NCBI RefSeq assembly: GCF_000002985.6
Contig: NC_003279.8
Location: forward strand, 8,184,001 to 8,248,000
Direction of reading: 5' to 3'
Length of the DNA: 64,000 bases
Origin: Caenorhabditis elegans
Lineage: Eukaryota; Nematoda; Chromadorea; Rhabditida; Rhabditidae
The notes below the pieces were generated by a model. That model searched no databases. It had not been told where the DNA came from and worked only from the letters and a program-made list of their open reading frames with translations. A program made the translations under genes and the position numbers. Of this stretch, positions 48,501 through 59,753 are shown in pieces; within the stretch, counting starts at the first letter, position 1, and every line of letters starts with the position of its first letter.

Positions 48501-51500
48501 AGTTTCATGAGAGACAATCTATGGAAAAATCAATAAAATATTAGGATGCAAAATACTTTTCCAATCTACTCTGTGCACAATATAATTTTCCATCTTTGGA
48601 ACTAACAATTTGGAAAGCACATCATCAAATTTTTAAATACTTTAAAAAACATCCGTAAAATTTGACTTTTTTTTGGCAATTGCCAAAAAAAAACAAAAAT
48701 TTTAAAACGCTAAGGCATATATTATTCTTGCATTTTAGAAAATGATATTTTTTCTTTTAAAAAATTGAAAACGTTGAACATACAACATTTAACGTATTGC
48801 AATGTTCATCTTACTTATGCTTACTATCACAAAAATGTGAGAAAATTCTTTGACAATTTATAGGTAAATGAGGATAATTTTAAATTTATAGTCAAATTTT
48901 TAAATTTATAAGGTTGTTTAAAAATTCCGCCAAACAACAAATCTGTGAAATTTCCAAAAATCAATTTGCCAATGGAAACTTTATTGTACCATACTTTTTT
49001 ATCCCACTCCACGCACTCTTTTTTATTTTAACAAACGTTTAAAAAATAGTCTATCTATAGATAGACATTTTCCGATAGCCCCGTATTGGATATCAAAACA
49101 CTCCATTTAAAAAATAAAATTTTCATAAGAGAAGAGCATCTGTTACAGTACTCCCAGCACTGACAGACACATTGCCACAGCTGTATACTTTTTTCCAACT
49201 TTTTTTCTAGTCATCATGACCCTTTTCGACCCTTTGGCACCTGGCAGTGTCTTGATGAAATAAGCTCCGCCCCTCCTGTTTCCACCCCACTTTCGCGCGT
49301 TCGCACTTCTCATTCATTCATTCATTTGTTAGTGTCTGATGACGAGAAGAAGGAGGAGGAGGAGACGTACGTATCCAAGAGTTTTCCCGGGACCATTTTA
49401 ACTATGCAACTTCTCATTCACCACTTTTCTAGCCAACTTTCAAAGTGACGCTGAGCCAGGCAATTGTGCCAAAAATTCTAGCAAAAAAAAACGTTTTTTG
49501 CCGTTTTGCTCATTTGAAACTCTGCCTTACTTCTCGTTTTTCACTTCATAGTTTTGTGCTCAAATGAGCACTTCTCGTTTTTTCCTCCGTAAATCGTTTT
49601 TTTTTGTACAAATGGGGTCTCGCAAAAATATCAGCAATGGGACATTTTTGGAATTTCAAACTATATTTTTCTGTCTGTTTGTCTGTTTAAATCCTTTTCC
49701 TAAAACAAACGTCAAATTTTTAGGACCAGTTTGTGGGTCAACTTTCAAAAAAAAAAGATTTTCAATGAAACCTATAAAAATCAATCCTTTCCGAATATCT
49801 AAAACCCATTTGAAGCGTCTTTAGAATTTGCGTTAAAAGTATTTAAAGCTATATTTTACACGCGAAGCTAAAATATTTCCCATAATTTCCTGCACCGCTT
49901 CCTCGTTTTTTACTGCAATAGTTCCATATCCAATCAGCAAAAACAACTGGTATACCCCCTTCTTCTCTATAACTCTTCTTGTCAAAAAAAGAGTTAAACG
50001 AAAAAAAAGGTGGATGGGGAAAGGGGGCAGGAGGCAACAAACAAAACGACGACAAACTGCTCCAAAATGAGCCCATCTCATTTCCCTTCTGTTTTTTCAC
50101 TCTTTTTTCTCGAAATGAGTGTTTGCCCCCGTACTTGGCTCATTTTCCATGTTTCTCTTTTCCCGGGGTTGGTGCCCTCCATAGCTAATTGCCGGGCTTC
50201 TTCTCCCAATTGCTAAGCAGGTGTCCTCTAAATTTTCGAAATACTTGCATTTTGAGCTTCCCGGAGAGATAGAGAGGAAGAAAGCTATAAACAACTTATC
50301 AGAATCCGTAGAAAGGTGGCAGAATGTTGAGTGAAACCCCTCATTAGGCATCCCCGTATTGTTGTGAATGGCTTCCTGCACTAAGCGCCCGTGCTTTCAT
50401 TTTGTGTTCCCTTGAGAGGAGGAGTGAACCTTTTGTCATGGAGGTTTTAAAAGTACGTTTGAGCAAAGAACAAGTGATGATAAAAAGTTCTATATTAAGT
50501 TACGGAAGTATTCGTGCACTTTTGAGAGCTTCGGAAATTGAAATAGTCGATCACATTTGTTTGCAATATTTTCTATTTTTCAAAAAAAATATTTAAATAT
50601 AGGCGGTTTTTGTACCTTCCATTTTTGTTGGATTCGAAAATCCAAATTTTCCGGAAACATGGAAATCTACAAAAAATTCTACTTAACATTTTGAAGATTA
50701 TAAACATTTTTGGGTATTTTTCAAAACTATTTATTGCCTTTCTGACCTTTGTTGAGCACGTTTTGTCAAAACCCTGGTATTCTGCCCTTAATACAGAAAC
50801 ATGCAATATTTACTCCAGTATTTAAATGTTTCAATGAGTTCTTTGATTTTGTATTCTCACAAATAAAGGTTAAAATTGCTCCAAAAAATATTCCCACAAT
50901 CCGAAATTTGTGGCAATTCGAGAACTTGAAGTCAGCAACTCATCAAAAATTGGTCAAGTGCTCCAGGGATCTTCTTATGAATTCTTTTCATAAGTAGAAG
51001 AAGAAGAGAGTACTCTCTATTTCTCTTTTATTCTTTTACTTGCCGCTGCTCTATACGTTCACACCAATTTAATATTACTAGTTTAATTAACTTAACGTTT
51101 CCCTTTCTATGTTTCTTTTGGTATTATTGTTCATTACTTTCATGCTTCAAAGTTTTGTACTTTCGGAGGCCAATACCTATGGTTTCAGAACATTATACTC
51201 CTTTGAAAAATTCTAAACTTGTCAGCTAAAACTAAGAATAAATATATGAAAAAAGGAAAAAAGAGAATATAACTCAATTTTAACAAAATAGCATCCCTTT
51301 TTCTCGTTTTATGTTTTTTTTTGAAAATAGTGTTCTCCCATTTCTTATTTTCAATTGCAGACGCTCTGTCAGACGCAGTTAAGATTTTTTTGTTGAGATT
51401 ATATTTTTCTGATTGATAACACTAAAAACACTAAAATTTCTATTTAAAAAACTCACGAAGGCTTGAAATCTCTGCCATGCATTGTTCTGCAAACAATCGC

Positions 51501-54500
51501 TGCAAATTTTGTGATTTCTTCTTTTGAATTTGCAATTAAATGGCCAGCCAGATATGAATGAATTGCTTCATCGAGAATTGTGGACCACGCAAAACTGTTA
51601 TTGTCCACTTTCTGGAAGTTCTTTTTATTTCATCAATATTATAATTGCTTCATCTAGATCTAAACTTATTTTGACAAAATTTTCTTTTGAATGATTTTTT
51701 GAATTTCTTGAAGTCCCTAAAGCTTCAAATTTATCAGTATTTCCAGATGCCTCGAACTCTTCCCAATCACCTAGTCTTCCAATTATTCATCACAATTTCA
51801 ATTGTTTCATTTGGTAAGTTTTCCCTCTTTTTATTTCAAAATTAGAACAAACTCGCACCTGTGTACATGTCTAGGGAGTGTAACTTCAAAACGTTTCTCT
51901 TGAAAATTTCAAAACATTTTTACGACAAGATTCTCGTGGGTTTTTATTTTTTTTTTAACGTTCAGCAGTCTCGTCTCTCGAATGTATTCAATGTGCACCA
52001 AACAGCGCTTGGTATTCGGAACAAGAAGAAGAAAGGTACGTTTTCATTTGAAATGAGGGGATGAAAATTATCGAAAGTAAAACAAAAGTTAAATATAAAA
52101 ATGCCATGTGTAGGTGCGGGAATTTATTTGGAGCTTCGAAAAACACAAAAATTGTGAAAATAGCAAAATTTCACAAGGTGAAGAAATTAGGGATTTTGGT
52201 TTAAAATACTCAACATAGTTTTTTTTTAAATCCTCAAATTCCGCTAAGGAGAAGCAAAAAAAGTTTTTTTAAAAGAAAATCCACTTTTAAATTGTGTTTT
52301 TTCATTTTATGGCTATGTTTTGTTCGAAGCATACCTCGTTTGATAGGTTTAACTTTGATATTGCAGTATTTTTTGAGTTAATTTGACCAGGAAGATTCAA
52401 ATTTGGAAAACCACTATTTTGAAAAAATGCTTAATTTTGTTGTTTTTTTTTCGATTTTTTAGTGCTGCATTTCAAATTTTCAGTAGATTATGAGTTTTTT
52501 CTTGAATTGTACATCTATCAGGAATTTCTGAAAATCCAAGATTTCAGAAGAATCGAGGCATGCCGTCAAGGTCTTTTAGCTCCAAGCCCATGCACAAATG
52601 CGACACACACACATTGTATTGTCAACTGGTACCGAACAGGAGGAAGTTCTGGTAATTGCGCTTTTTTCCTCTGGTCTCACTTTCCCGCCACCAAACCTAA
52701 TTATAATAATACCGACATTACATTTTCTCTCACAGCTAATTAGAGGATGGTCCCGACCATACTGTTTATCCCTCCATATATTGTCCCATATTGTTTATAT
52801 GTTTTTGCAGAGAAAATTGTGACGAAACGGCATTGTGGAATGGAATCTGATGTGACGGGATGCACTTTGTACAACTCGAAAATTAGCCGAAAGGTAGGTT
52901 GTTAAAAAGAGAAATCAAAATTCGACCAAATGTTAAATTTTTCTATTTTGAAAGTGTCAAACTCCCACTATCGAGATTTCAAATCTATTAGCAAATTTGA
53001 AACAGGAGTATCATTCGTTCGAAAATTGATCAATGCATTTAGGTCCGCCGACATTTACTCAGCAGAGACGATTCTCATGATCGCAAGGAATCTGTTGCAT
53101 CGTTTGTTGAGGTTTGGTTTTTTTTCGCTTTTACTAATAGAGTTATTAATAAGACTAGAATAACTTTACAGTATTTTAGAAGTTATGAACTTCCAGGTTT
53201 GCTCAACATCATGCCCTATTGGAGAATGTGTGAACTCATCGAATCTTCGTGGAGGAATAATCTTCCCAGTCGTTTTTGCAGTTTTATACGCAATTTTTCA
53301 TTAACTAATTTCCGTTGTTTTAGATTTAATTAGACATAATTCCTATCCAATACCAATTTTACGGTGTTTTTTTTCGAAAATCCCAATTCAACCGGTTCAA
53401 TTTGCTATACTTTTCCCCACCAAATCTTGCTCATCCCATAAATTTTGAATATTTAAAATCCAAAATGACTTTTGTAATTTAATAAAACAATTTTCATGAA
53501 TTTTGTATTTTGGCATTCGAAGTCTTCAGGTTGTAAAACTTCAATTTCAGAAGTGGTCTATAACTAATATTAGTAGTGTTGGTCAGAATAGTAACTTCTC
53601 TGATTTCTCTTTTTAATGTCGAAGATATTTATAAAAATTACAGCCTCAATGCTCACCGTAACAATTTCCATTCTTGCAGTAGCATAGGCATTTCTTTTTA
53701 GCTTAAGCCTTGGTGTTTCAAATGGAATATCTCCAACGAGCTTCCGTATTGTAGTATTCCACTTATCAACTTTTAATTTGCCATCTATTAGGGAGTCTGG
53801 TTGAAGTTGAAGTGCTGAAATATTAAGAAATTCATAAAATACTGAAATTATAAACTTACACATTGACTCTGAATACACAAAAAGGGCAAAACAGTTCATT
53901 TGTTCTCTATTCAGTTGTGTTTCTTCTGCCAATCTATCCAATACTTCTCCTACCGTTGCCTCTTCTGGAGATCGAGATTTTATACTGAATGATCCAATAG
54001 ATGTATCCACCTAAAATCAAATTGAGTAGAATATTTGGCTTACAGATAGAACAATCTCACATTGATTTTAGATTTGAAGATTTGCAATTCGAGAATCTTT
54101 TGAATTGCCGGATGATTTCCACAATAATCAATAGGTCGGTAGCCTTCATTATTTTGAATATTAACATCAATTGAAGCATGAGATGTCAGAATTTCAACCA
54201 AGTATTCATTTCCATTTATAACTGCATACTGTAAAGCTGTTGCTCCTCCTTTGTTTTGAGCATTTATCTGAGGTTTAAAAGTTTTGAATGAGACATTTAA
54301 AATTGTCACCTCAAAAACATTTGGCAACAGACGTGAACAAAATTTCCAGATTTTATTTTGAACGTGTCTCTAGCGTTAAAATTCAAAGGTATTCTGTCGT
54401 TTGACATTCCGTAATTCCTCAAGTAGTATTGCACATCATTGCTAAGTTTTGGAAACTCGTAATTCGATTGTTTTTGTTTTATAGAATAATTGCTAACTGA

Positions 54501-56632
54501 CAAAATGTTTGTTTTTCTTCTTTAGTATTGCAATTTATAACTTTCTATATCTGTAGAAGGAACCTAGATATAAGTTTTCAAAACGGAGTACCTGCGATGC
54601 TAATAGAAAAATATGGTAGGTTTTGTTTTGAAACTCAAGATTTGACTTCAAATATGTATCTTATTAAATGAAATATGCTGCTATTTCGAATAGAAAAAAG
54701 TCTCACGGCAGTCATTTGTGGCGAATTCAATAGTTCGTGAACAACTTCCAAGTGTCCATGAAAACAGGCATAATGTAATGGGGTCCAACTGTCATCGTCT
54801 CGTAGATTACTGTCCATACCAATTTTCAGGAACCTCCTAAAAGTTTCAAATTATTATTTGGTTTCGTAGGCTATTTCGAATTCATTGAGGCGCGAAAAAA
54901 TACCTTTAGGTTTCAGGATTGAAAAAAAAGTTTTCATTGTAAAACCCCGGCCTATTTCCTTTAAATTTGAAGAATATTTACAGATAATGTAAATCTTTTA
55001 TCTATAACGTTAAACCTCACCGTATCTCCTCAGCATTTCCATCTTCTGCAGCTTTATGCAACGGATATAGTCGACTTCTCATATCTTGTGATGTACTTGA
55101 TGCAGCTCTTTGTGCCCTACATTGTTTAATTCCGGGATAGAAATATACACATGACTGAATATTTTTCATTATTTCAATAACACAACCAAAAAAAAACCCA
55201 CCGAATCTTCACTAGCGAAATTTGGATTGAATGCAGGATTTATTACACTTATCGTGAACTTGTTGTACCGTAACATGGCAATTTTGGCAATATTTGCCAC
55301 GTGGACACGATCATCTAAATCAGCGGATGCCGATGATACATTGCTACGGACACTATGAGACATGTGTCTGAAACATTTTAGGTGTATGAGTTTGGAACAA
55401 AATTTCTCCTGATTATTCTAAACTAAAGTAGAAACTCTGAAAAAAAAATTACAAGAACCTACCTAATACATTGTTCCTGAAGATCAATAAAAGCTGGATT
55501 ATGCACACATGTCTTGATTCTTGTTCTCGAAGATTCTTTCATAAAGAAATGTGATAAGAAGTAAGAATCGAAAGTTTGTGAGTCAATCAACCATCGTTCC
55601 AATATCAGAATCATATTTTTTGTATGAATATCAAACATTTCTGGCTGATTGTGACACAGATTCACCATTTTTTGTAGATTTTCATAACGAGAATTTGCGA
55701 CTTCAACTGATTCCTTATTAAATACTGGAACACATACAAGTGAAAGTCCAGGAACATGTCCAACAAATGGTTTTGTTGAAGATGATGGTTGATGCAGATC
55801 ATCGTGTAATGGAATACGTACAGATCGGCGAATTATGTTTCTGAAAAATTATAAAATTTTTATGCAGAAATATTTGTCAGGTAAGTTGAAGAATTGAGTA
55901 GATTTCGAAAATCTTTTTTTTTTTGTGATTTTGACTTGGTGCCAGTATTTTGGAAAAATTGAACCCAAAAATATAGACTTGGGTATTGTTCAAGCCACTT
56001 AGGTTTTTTCCCAGTTTGATCTAAATTTTTCCAATATTTAACCAAAATTTGGATAAGGGAAAGGCAAGATTTGGTTCAAGCTTGGGAATAACTTGAAAAC
56101 AAACATTTTTTATTGGGCCATTTGGATAAGAAATTGGCACCAATTGCCGAGTTCTCTTTTTTGTTGGAATTTTAGAACTTTAAAAAACAGAATATTAATT
56201 GTACGAAAAATCATAAAAATTAATTGGTTTCATAGTTTTTAAAAATCTTACCCAGTTCTCTTAAAATAATCATGAATCATATCTTCTAATGTGCTCACTT
56301 TCGATGGTTCAAAAGAGAAATTTGGGAGCTTGAAAACATCGGCTCCAATTGTATGTCCGCCGACGGTAACTCTCTTTTTTATATTATAATCCTGCAAAAA
56401 TAGAAAAAAATATTTCATAGTTTGTTTTTCTCTTCCAATTACATGTTTTACTGGTCCAAAATTTTTTGCTGTAGATGGCTCTTCTTTGACACAAATTTCA
56501 AAATCCTGAGCTGATGGAATAGCTCTGAAAATTAAAGATTCCCATACAATTCATGAAACATCAACGACCCACTTACTTATCGGACAACGCACTTATTTTA
56601 AGACGTACGATTGCCACAGATACTTCCGCCAT
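42541..56632 (-). CDS. kri-1: KRIT1/CCM1 orthologue: ankyrin-FERM scaffold
   Basis: Intracellular scaffold. KRI-1 is known for intestinal control of lifespan after germline loss and for apoptosis signalling. Exons: 56632-56577, 56524-56443, 56391-56252, 55840-55463, 55367-55202, 55154-55021, 54836-54707, 54267-54061, 54010-53860, 53814-53657, 51611-51457, 44643-44544, 44495-44394, 43020-42886, 42636-42541 (TAA). Phases close at 729 residues, close to human KRIT1. N-terminal half is Nudix-like by family. Two NPxF motifs (HNPAFIDL, INPAFNPN) lie before the ankyrin repeats (YPLHKAAEDGN; WTPLHYACFHGH; ATALQYAVINGN). The FERM domain begins near TSIGSFSIKS; its F2 lobe includes DEAIHSYLAGHLI and SMARGLVTYGASFF, and F3 VGVNDHGLHII. 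A Ly6-like gene lies in intron 10. Intron 11 is 6.8 kb. Confidence 0.92.
43306..43606 (+). CDS. Possible small nested gene inside a kri-1 intron
   Basis: Hypothetical. Exon 43306-43428 starts MKSLTMVLCHFSTVF and ends AAG|GTATTTAG. A 61-nt intron ends CCCCCCACAG. Exon 43490-43606 continues in phase 0 to TAG, giving 79 residues, basic and aromatic in the first half (FPYRQYPKKIMFGPRYHR) and polar in the second. The amino-acid mix is more protein-like than the surrounding AT-rich frames. Against it: no canonical AATAAA was seen soon after the stop, no trans-splice acceptor lies at the ATG, and no homology was recognised. It sits opposite kri-1 in intron 43021-44393. Confidence 0.35.
44644..51456 (-). 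other. 6.8-kb intron of kri-1
   Basis: Interrupts the FERM F2 lobe between exons ending ...DFKPS and starting SKNLSNLYPQY. I found no gene in it that I can support. Open frames at 44964-45368, 46010-46560, 47332-47799 and 49564-49824 are low-complexity or Phe/Lys-rich. GC-richer patches at about 46150-46450, 49200-49400 and 49980-50240 look like regulatory or untranslated sequence, but this is a guess. Confidence 0.5.
51747..53304 (+). CDS. Ly6/uPAR-like GPI-anchored protein nested in kri-1
   Basis: Small secreted or GPI-anchored protein of the three-finger (Ly6/uPAR) type; several nematode members act in neurons or on channels, but no role can be read here. Exons: 51747-51813, 51969-52035, 52548-52651, 52811-52893, 53043-53111, 53197-53304 (TAA). 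Phases close at 165 residues. ATG directly follows TTTCCAG, suggesting SL1 trans-splicing. A signal peptide ends near VSFVSS, followed by the typical LECIQC start. Cysteines continue at EACRQG, SPCTN, HCIVN, RHCGM, TGCTL and VCSTSCPIGEC. The C-terminus is a hydrophobic GPI-type tail (GGIIFPVVFAVLYAIF). AATAAA at 53481-53486. The gene lies wholly within kri-1 intron 51612-53656 on the opposite strand. Confidence 0.85.
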
Positions 56633-58139
56633 TTTCTCTGAAAATTATTTTTAGTGTGTGTTTTGAACTGAAACCAATGAAAAAATAAAAAATAAAGAGA
56701 AAATTGTGAAAAGCATATAGTTTTTAAAAGACTTTACATTCAAAAACTTGGGCTAACATAGTAAACTAAAATTTGGGAAGCCAATGAAGAATACAATTTT
56801 TAACAACCTAATTTGAAATTTCATAAGAACCGGAAAGATTTTAAAACATTTAATTTAAAAAAACATCAACTCAAACTAATCAGAAAACTCGTTAGAAAAA
56901 CACATAAACAACCAATTAAATTTTAAACAAATTTCAAATTTCATAGATTAAACTACAGTTTTGCCTACAACATTCTTCACAAAAAGTCAATAACCTCCGG
57001 AAAAATATTGCTATAAAAGAGTTGACAAGAAGCAAGAGGAATCTAAAAACTGTCCAGGTAATCAGTTATCAGTTGCCACACCCTAAACTCCCCAAAAAAG
57101 ATGAAAAGAGAGTGAAAAAGAGAGCAAGAGGCATAGAGACAAGGCGGTCGAGTAACAAAATGTGCATTGATTGGTTTGGCGGCGATTTATGTTAGCTAAG
57201 CTCTTGACACACTTATCTGGCTGTTTTATCAATATGTTTTATGATCGGTTGAAGTGGAAAAGCATGCAGTACGTATCTCTTGGTGACGAGTTATTTTTCA
57301 AAACTAAAAAATGTATCTTTTTTCAGAAAAAGGGTATTTACAAATTATAATAATCAGGTAATAGTTTATTAAACTCGAAATCTTGATTTTCAGAGTTTCA
57401 ACAACGCAAATTTTGTTGTAACCATTCCAATACATATTATTTTTTATTTTCCCACAAAAAACTGTATAAACATCCTAACAACGCCCGACCCACCCTAAAT
57501 ATAAAATCAGTAGATGACATTCACGATAAGATAACGCGTTGAAATTTGTGGTTTCTCCGAATTTGTTAGTGTGTGCTGATGAGAAATAACTTTGATACTT
57601 TGCCCAAAATCTGCCGAATAACTGGCGCCAATCTAAAGTTTAAAGATGAAAATGATTTCATGATGTTGGGGAAGGTCTGAAAAACTACTTTCAAAACTTT
57701 GTCTTCTACAAAAGATGAATGTTTCACGCCGTTTGAATCATCAAAAGTCTGCAACAATGGATTTTGGAACAATTTTAGGACCTCTGAAAGCAGTCAAAAA
57801 ATTAGTTGAGAATATTTCAGATAAAAAGTTAACCTGTTGAAATTGTAAATTCGTCACTCAACATTCTGCAGTGAAATGTCATCAGTAAGTAATTTAACGG
57901 GTTGCTAGCTTGACCCAACCAGTTTGAAATCTAAAAATCATTTAAATACTTGTGTTTGGTACTTTGAAGCTGCGAATTTTCTCAACAAAAAATGTATTGA
58001 TTATTAAAATTAATTTATCCTTGACAAGCACTATTGAATATTGTATGATATTTTTTTAAACGTGAACCTAAGATTTCATTAGATGATAAACTTTTTGGAA
58101 AGTTCACTCTTCATAAAAATTTATTCCCGAACATCCAAG
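56633..58139. promoter_or_regulatory. Divergent upstream region of kri-1 and the DUF3421 gene
   Basis: 1.5 kb between two gene starts pointing apart. It contains presumed promoters for both and a possible small minus-strand gene at 57566-57882. A moderately G/C-rich patch at about 57090-57240 is a candidate control region. No TATA box or named motif could be assigned with confidence. Confidence 0.45.
57566..57882 (-). CDS. Possible small two-exon gene, 88 residues
   Basis: Hypothetical, not recognised. Exon 57882-57834 starts MTFHCRMLSDEFTIST and ends ACA G|GTTAAC. A 50-nt intron ends GACTGCTTTCAG. Exon 57783-57566 continues in the right phase (EVLKLFQNPLLQTFDD...) to TAA. A minus-strand AATAAA (57443-57448) follows 118 nt after the stop. 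The composition is protein-like, with balanced charge and no low-complexity runs. Against it: small size, no acceptor at the ATG, no known family. It could also be a decayed gene fragment. Confidence 0.4.
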
Positions 58140-59506
58140 ATGCCAGTTGCAAAAGAAGACTCTTGGGCATTCCAACCAATCGGATCACCATTTCCTGAAG
58201 CTCCTGTTCGTGTTCCAAACCAGAACAACCAATACGTGGCATTGTGGTATAAACATGGAAAACCAATTCATGGACGTGCTTGGAACAATGACGGGGTTGT
58301 CGAATGTTCGTTCCCATACAACAAAGCGGAGTTGAAAGGAAAACTGGATTTGGGTGGACAGATTCAAATTCTTCAGTACAAGGGAGACTACAATTCTCTT
58401 GGATATTGGTATGAATGGCTCCCGTTGAAACAACGTCATGAGAATAATGAGGGTATTCGTGAAATTGTCAGGTAACCTTCAAAATCTTCTAGGAAAACTC
58501 GTTATTTCAACAATTGTAGATGTGGAAACTCGGTTCCAGTCTTAGCTAAACTGAAGGATGGAACTGATAAGCTTGGTTTTCTGGATTTGAATACCGAAGT
58601 TGCTTTGTTCTCCAACGCTGGGACCACCGAGAAATACGAAGGCGGTGCTACTGCCAATTTCATGACAATCTTCCGTAATCTTAGACCTCCACCAACTGGT
58701 CTCAAGGTGAGCTTAAACTTTAACCAGTGCAGGGTGGAAAACCAGACCGAACCGGATGATCCGGCATCGGCGTAGTAAGCATGACGTAGGCACGTAGGCA
58801 TACATGAAGAAATCATGAGTAAAAGGAAGCATGCACGTGGTGGATTAGTCGCAGAAATAAGAATGCCAAAATGAGATTTAATCTGATTTAACCTCTAGAC
58901 AGGCAAGTAGGCAGCCGTAATAGTAGGCACGTAAAGTAGGCACGTAGAGTAGGTACGTAGGCGGACACCTAGCTATGACTATCAATGCATATTCTTTTTC
59001 AGGTTTATGATGATCTCTGGTACGATCTTCGCTACGGTGACAACTTCCCATCCAACGCTGTTCCAGCTGATGGTCGTGCTCTCAATACGGAGACGGGACC
59101 ACATATGCAATATGTGGCGCTTTGGTACAAACACGGAGACCCAGTTTTTGGACGTTCATATCCTAGTTCTGCCGGAAAGACCATGGCTCATTTTGGAAAG
59201 AATAATCAAGAGAATGCTGGTCCAGAAGTTGGTTCAATGCAGTTGCTGACAGTCCCGGAGGCTTCTTGTATGGGATTGGAATACAAATGGATGCCTCTTT
59301 CTGAGGGAAAATCTAGTGGATGGACTACTGTACACATCGGCAACTCGGCTCCATGTATTTTGAAAGATGATAAGGGTCTGGAAGTTCTCGGAAATTTGGA
59401 TTTGACTATTGAGAAGGCATCTGCTGGTTATGGTGGAAAAGAGAAGATTATGACTGGTGCGGCTGTGGCCAAGCTTAAAGTCTTGTTCAAGAGACGTTTG
59501 GCTTAG
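58140..59506 (+). CDS. DUF3421/DM9-repeat protein, two repeats
   Basis: Probably cytosolic. DM9/DUF3421 proteins of insects and molluscs include mannose-binding and immune-related members, but the role in nematodes is not clear to me. Exons: 58140-58471, 58520-58706, 59003-59506 (TAG); phases close at 340 residues. Two homologous halves each carry the signature YVALWYKHG followed by GR (KPIHGRAW in the first, DPVFGRSY in the second) and a later Y.W.PL ([19 protein letters not shown]). No signal peptide is seen from the chosen start ([11 protein letters not shown]). An in-frame ATG at 58083 would add 19 hydrophobic residues and is less likely. AATAAA at 59552-59557. Convergent with the collagen gene. 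Confidence 0.85.
58775..58970. repeat. Degenerate TAGGCACG tandem repeats in an intron
   Basis: Units such as GTAGGCACGTAGGCA, CAAGTAGGCAGC, GTAGGCACGTAAAGTAGGCAC and GTACGTAGGCGG recur through the second intron of the DUF3421 gene. They contain TAGGC, the core of the nematode telomere repeat TTAGGC, but not the full unit. Confidence 0.65.
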
Positions 59507-59551
59507 GGATAGAGAAGAATTACAGCTGGAATCTCTGATATTTCCGTTTTG

Positions 59552-59557
59552 AATAAA
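59552..59557 (+). terminator. Poly(A) signal of the DUF3421 gene
   Basis: AATAAA 46 nt after the stop. The opposite-strand collagen gene has TTTATT at 59708-59713, so the two 3' ends do not overlap. Confidence 0.75.
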
Positions 59558-59753
59558 ATTGAATATGAATTTACTGCAATGTTTTGCTAGAAAAGACGAT
59601 ACTTTCTTAGAGTAGCCACATTCTGCAGCATTTGACTAGAAATATCTACAACCAATCCAGATTTCAGAAATTGTGCTAATATGCTTGGAAAACTGCAATA
59701 AATAATTTATTAATGTAAAAATAAATTCTTGACATTTATAAAAATTCCATAAA

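Noticed and set aside
49320..49372. Possible short exon MTRRRRRRR followed by GTACGT
   Set aside because: It is a simple GGA/GAG repeat and nothing downstream joins it in frame.
54306..54503. 65-codon minus-strand frame between kri-1 ankyrin exons
   Set aside because: The flanking exons (54836-54707 and 54267-54061) join in phase 0 and complete an ankyrin repeat without it.
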